Positions 59,784-64,000 of a stretch of 64,000 bases of DNA are shown in pieces. This stretch comes from Mallotus nudiflorus (taxonomy: Eukaryota; Streptophyta; Magnoliopsida; Malpighiales; Euphorbiaceae): NCBI GenBank assembly GCA_947683625.1, contig CANTUR010000906.1, positions 186,001-250,000 on the forward strand, given 5' to 3'. How positions within the stretch are numbered: the first letter of the stretch is position 1; every line of letters begins with the position of its first letter. The translations under genes were made by a program, and so were the position numbers. Below the pieces are notes generated by a model. It worked only from the letters and a program-made list of their open reading frames with translations. It had not been told where the DNA came from and did not search any database.

Positions 59784-62700
59784 TGTCACAACCCAAAATA
59801 GGGGCCATGACCGGCGCTAGGGAACGGGAATTCTTTCGAATCCGGAACCCGTAGCAAGCCTAAAAATAAAATAAATCATGCGATAATAACAATAATAATA
59901 TTATATGCAGCAAAAATAAAAATCATAAATATAATAATATCATTTCATCATTGGATTTAAATCAATTCTCAACTCATCACATATATATCTTTAAATACAA
60001 ATCCAATTTCAATATAATACATCTCTTTAAATGAAATACATGAAATCCCACACTATTAATTCACAACTACTACAGTGTCTAGATTATAAAAATAAGACTC
60101 AAGTAAGTAATTTACACAAAGAAGCCGGGGCGGAATAAATCCGGCGTATCGACCTGCTACTGAGGTCTGAAGATGTTGACTCTCCTGAAAAATTATCAAT
60201 GGAGGGGAGTCAGACCTCACTGAGTGAATTACTATAATATATATACATACACACTACGTGACAATGCATACAATCAACAGTATATATATCTAATATATAT
60301 ATAGGCAAATTCACACAGATGTAGAAAAATCATTTTATATGTTTTATTTAAAATCATCGCTTATGAAGGATCACATAGAACCCTAGAATATTGCAACCTC
60401 AGAAACAGTGTTAGAAAACACTCTAGCCATACGGGCTCACTTATTCCAAATATATCCACTTAATCCATTTAGACAGTAGACTGGCCCCGAGACACTAAGT
60501 CAACCGAGCTCCAACAGTCTAACTGCCTGTGTGATTGGCCCCGAGACACTTGGTCAACCGAGCTCCAGCAATCACACCTCCAAACCATATCTCACACATA
60601 TCAATAATCATAATCAATCAATATCCACAAATGGTTAGTAATATAGCCTAAATACTATAGGCGTACCGGTACGTACTCGGTCCTAGTGCTGCCCACTAGG
60701 TAGCATGTTCTATCGATATCCTTCATTAATGAATAATATAAAACATTCATTCACAAAAATAAATGATGCATGAATTTCAATAAAATAACGACATAAACCA
60801 TATATATATACCGAAAATATACCAAAAGTAAACCAGGTATATTTCGAGTATATACATGTCAAATGAATTCAATCAAATTATAAATTAAGTTGGAAATATA
60901 TTTAAAAATATTTTAAATATATTTTATTTACAAAACATGCATATAATTTAATATAAACCAAAAATATACTTAAATACAAATCATATTATTTATGCATTTT
61001 AATCAAAATAAAACATATATTTTTAAATCATGCATCCTAAAGCATATATATATAGTATAGTAACTCACCCTAGTGCGCTTCACGAGACGGGTCCGACGGG
61101 CCTGGTCCACTAGCCCTCGGTCTTGGCACAACTAAACAAGCAATAAATAATAGACATTAGAATAAACCTAACAGAAATCCTAGAATTCGATCTAGAGTAT
61201 TAAACACAGAATCAGAATTTAGGGTTCGACCGGATATCACGTTTTACGAGAATTCTATCAAAAATCCGACAGAACCTCCCCTGTAAAACGGACATCTCTC
61301 TACTCAAAAGAGTATAGCCGACCCTGCAAAGAAACACACTTCGAAAAATAGGCTCAACACAAATCTATAACCCCTCGGTCGGACTCCAGACTACAATCTA
61401 CCGACCGGGGTTCACAAACACAGAAAAATTTTGAAAATATCAAAAATACCCTTATATCACAGAAGTACATTTTATAGGTAGAAATTACATAATTAACCTT
61501 AAAACACTGTAAAAACCGATAAAAACTCATTTTATTAGAAAAATCGTATATTATATATATAATTAAAAATAATTCACGAAAAATAGTTTTTAATTAGTTA
61601 AAAATACTAAATAATTTTTAGAAATCATTTTTATACCTTAAATAACTATTAAAACCAATTAAATTACATTTTTAGCCAATTTTGTATAAAATTACCAAAA
61701 GGCCCTTATATATATAAATATACTAAAATTCATTCAAAAATTCACCAAAAATTATAAAATTATCCAAAATTAATTTTCTCAACATATTTATCAATAATAT
61801 TAATAATTAAACTCAATTAACCAATTAATTTCAAATAAAAACACATTTAACCTAATTTTCCCAAAATTACATAAACTCAAATAATTCAAAATAAATACTT
61901 AGAAATTCATAAAAATTCCAAATAAATTCCTATAATTCATTTCAACACCTAATTTAACCATAAAACACAATTTCATAATTTAAATGATTAATTTCCGAAA
62001 ATTAGAAAATAATATTAAAATATTCAAAAATACCCAAAAATTCCACAAAAATTCATACATGTATATTAAGTTACTAGGAACAACATTTGTGAAGGGAGTT
62101 TCCATGAATCAATCAATTCTAAGCTCAAAAAAATCAAAAACCCTAATATGGCCGAATTGGAAAATTCGAAACCTAAGCAAATCTAGACCATTTAAGCTCA
62201 AACCAAAGCTAGAATCACACTCACCAGAGCTCAAGGAGAAGAAAGAGACTGACGGTGTCGAATACGGTGGCCGGAATCGCGAGGGAAGAAGAAAATGCAA
62301 ACTCTTGGCTTCCGACGATATCAAGCTTCCCCGACGCCGGAAATGAGCTCTGCAGGCGGCGGAACGGCTAGAGGAAGGTGGTGGCACACCGGACGGCACA
62401 CCAATGATGAGAAATCGATAGTAGCAGTGACCAGACGGCGAGGGAAACGGTCGGGAGGGAGAAGAAGAAGAAGAAGAAAAAGAAAAAGAAAAGGAAAGAA
62501 AAGAAAAAGAAAAGAAAAAGAAAAAGAAAAAAGAAAAATAATAAAAAAATAATTTTAATAAAATATTTAAAAAAATCACACCCACACATATAATTTAATA
62601 TTTTAATAATTTAATAATAAATAAAAATAATTAAATATTAATAATTTTAAAAAAATAATTAATAAACAAATAATAAAATATTAGGGTAATACTAAACCCT

Positions 62701-62997
62701 AATTAAATAAATATACACACACATAGGCTTTATTTAGTATTTTAAAAGTACGCATGAGTTCATGCAAGTCCGAAAATATATTTGAAATAATTAATAGTAA
62801 ATTACTTACGTGAAAATTTCCCCGAAAATGCAAGTCCCAAGAAAATTTTACGTAAAGCACTGTAAATAAAACACAGTATTAAAATAGGTTTTAAATACAC
62901 ATCAACTCGTAAAAATATCGTAAAATATATAAAAAAATTATTAACACTGCATATCCCGATACAGTGTAAAAATATTTTAAAAACACGGGATATTACA
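59784..62997 (-). repeat. 5' LTR of the chromovirus
   Basis: 3214 bp, TG...CA. The GC-rich block and pyrimidine tract are at about 62225-62540, donor-like GTGAGT starts at 62224, and the stem-loop array follows downstream on the minus strand (about 61320-60470). The long frames 61984-62346 and 62109-62585 cross these tracts on both strands and are not convincing genes. Confidence 0.95.
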
Positions 62998-63199
62998 AGA
63001 CACAGTGGCCTTGAAGTTTAATTTTTATTGTAAAAATTAACTAATGAACTACAAGTACATGTTTTAATTTAATTATTTTAAATCATAAATAAAATAAAAC
63101 AGAATACTTTAAATACATTTATTAAATTAATAAAACAAAAAATTATAAATTAATTAAATATTTTTTGAAAAATAAAAAATCAACTTCATCCAATTTTTA

Positions 63200-64000
63200 G
63201 GAATTATTTACATTGACGGTACTCAACTTTTTTTTTATTAAATACCACTATAATGTCTAACCTTTAAAACGTAATACAAAACTTTATAACCTTTATTTTT
63301 ATTATCAATAAATTGTATGAACTCGATTTTCAGCCAAAACTAATTATATGGCATGCCACATGATATATGACGTGACACTATTTGTCATACATCGATGATG
63401 TGGCATCACATGACGTTGACGTAGTGGCTCCTGTCGCACGTATATGACATGGTACCATGTGGCACTAACGTGATATCTACATGGCTAATACATCAACATA
63501 ATGAGATCTTCATTACAAGTGAGATGTCATGGTGGGACATTCGCTAAAAGTTGGGTATTATGAGAGGGATTAGTTAAATTTTGTTTGTGTAATTGATTTT
63601 TGTTTTTTAGTGATAACATTTTGAACTTTATAGTTTTAATGTTTATCACCAAAAAAACAAAAAACAATTACATAAACTAAAAACACCATAAATTTTCATT
63701 CATGATAATCAACTTTTAGTGAAGGTCCCACTATGATACTTCACTTTTAATAAATGGTCTTATTATATTGATATATCAGACATGTAAATTCAGTGCCACA
63801 TGACACCATGTCAAAGCTATATGGCGCCACATCAATGCTACGTGGTGCCGCATTAGTGAAGTGTGACTCATGGGGCCATATCAGATCCATGTGGTGTGCC
63901 ATAGTCAACTTTGACTTGAAATTGGGTTCAAAACTTTATTCGTAATAAAAGGAAGGGATAATTATATTTTGGGTGTCTAAAATTTTTCATTTTTAATATT
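63200..64000. mobile_element. Fold-back (long inverted repeat) element, cut by the window end
   Basis: The left arm (about 63284-63630) and right arm (about 63631-63960) are inverted copies with almost no spacer, the centre being near 63631 (GTGATAACATT...AATGTTTATCAC). Shared segments include GACATGGT(A/G)(C/T)CATGTGGCACT, ATCAACATAATGAGA / ATCAATATAATAAGA and TTCGCTAAAAGTTG / TTCACTAAAAGTTG. The arms are rich in CATGTGGCA-type motifs. No coding capacity is seen. The outer ends are not defined and the right arm may pass the window edge. It resembles MULE-like or MITE fold-back elements. Confidence 0.75.

Larger units (their letters stand above)
51543..62997 (-). mobile_element. Two-LTR Tekay/Del-type chromovirus (Ty3/gypsy), coding-dead
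   Basis: The 3' LTR is 51543-54782, the internal domain 54783-59783 and the 5' LTR 59784-62997, about 11.46 kb in all. Minus-strand order is PBS, leader, gag, CCHC knuckle, protease, RT, RNase H, integrase, chromodomain, PPT, which is the gypsy order (RT before IN). LTRs of ~3.2 kb plus a C-terminal chromodomain fit the Tekay/Del chromovirus clade. The flanks ATAAA (51538-51542) and AGACA (62998-63002) do not form a clean target duplication. The element is the only one of this family in the window that retains an internal domain with pol. Numerous stops and frameshifts show it is inactive. Confidence 0.94.

Overview
This window looks like gene-poor, repeat-dense nuclear DNA of a flowering plant, probably a eudicot. 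The evidence is strong AT richness, long-LTR Ty3/gypsy and Ty1/copia elements of plant lineages, and decayed fragments of plant genes (a LysM GPI-anchored receptor, a CTD-phosphatase-like protein and a plant tRNA ligase). The species cannot be read from the sequence. No intact host gene was found, and most open reading frames here are chance frames or pieces of dead transposons.

Region 1-8.3 kb: a truncated LTR (to 797), then a MULE-like DNA transposon with terminal inverted repeats of about 190 bp (913-8310). Two LTRs of one Ty3/gypsy family sit inside it in opposite directions (1602-4852 and 4999-8119). Region 8.3-14.6 kb: host-gene debris, with an unrecognised exon-like frame, a LYM1/LYM3-like pseudogene, a broken gypsy 5' end, CPL4-like and tRNA-ligase-like exons with splice-like borders, a CACTA transposon terminus, and a DUF4283 (LINE ORF1-type) fragment. 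Region 14.6-16.5 kb: a diverged AT-rich tandem repeat whose last copy resumes at 49.6 kb.

Region 16.5-49.6 kb is one nested insertion. A minus-strand Ty1/copia element of Sirevirus type (16467-49644, target duplication ATTTT) entered the tandem repeat. It later received a 17.6 kb gag-only Tat-like element in its reverse transcriptase (21234-38884, duplication AATGT), a solo LTR in gag (41242-44500, CTTAT) and a solo LTR in its 5' LTR (46363-49527, ATAGC). The Tat-like element itself received two more distant relatives of that solo LTR (24209-27458 and 30726-33782). Region 51.5-63.0 kb is a two-LTR but coding-dead member of the same gypsy family, with gag, protease, RT, RNase H, integrase and chromodomain remains, so it is a Tekay/Del-type chromovirus with LTRs of about 3.2 kb. 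A fold-back element starts near 63.2 kb and runs to the window edge.

The most interesting feature is inside the 3.2 kb gypsy LTR. Across clearly diverged copies it keeps a GTGAG(T/C) splice-donor-like site after a hypervariable GC-rich block. Downstream it keeps at least six stem-loops, several with paired base changes that preserve the stems. In the internal domain a 3' splice-site-like tract ends one base before the gag ATG. I infer a model in which spliced RNA makes Gag while unspliced genomic RNA keeps the structured region, as in retroviral packaging signals. This is not demonstrated here.
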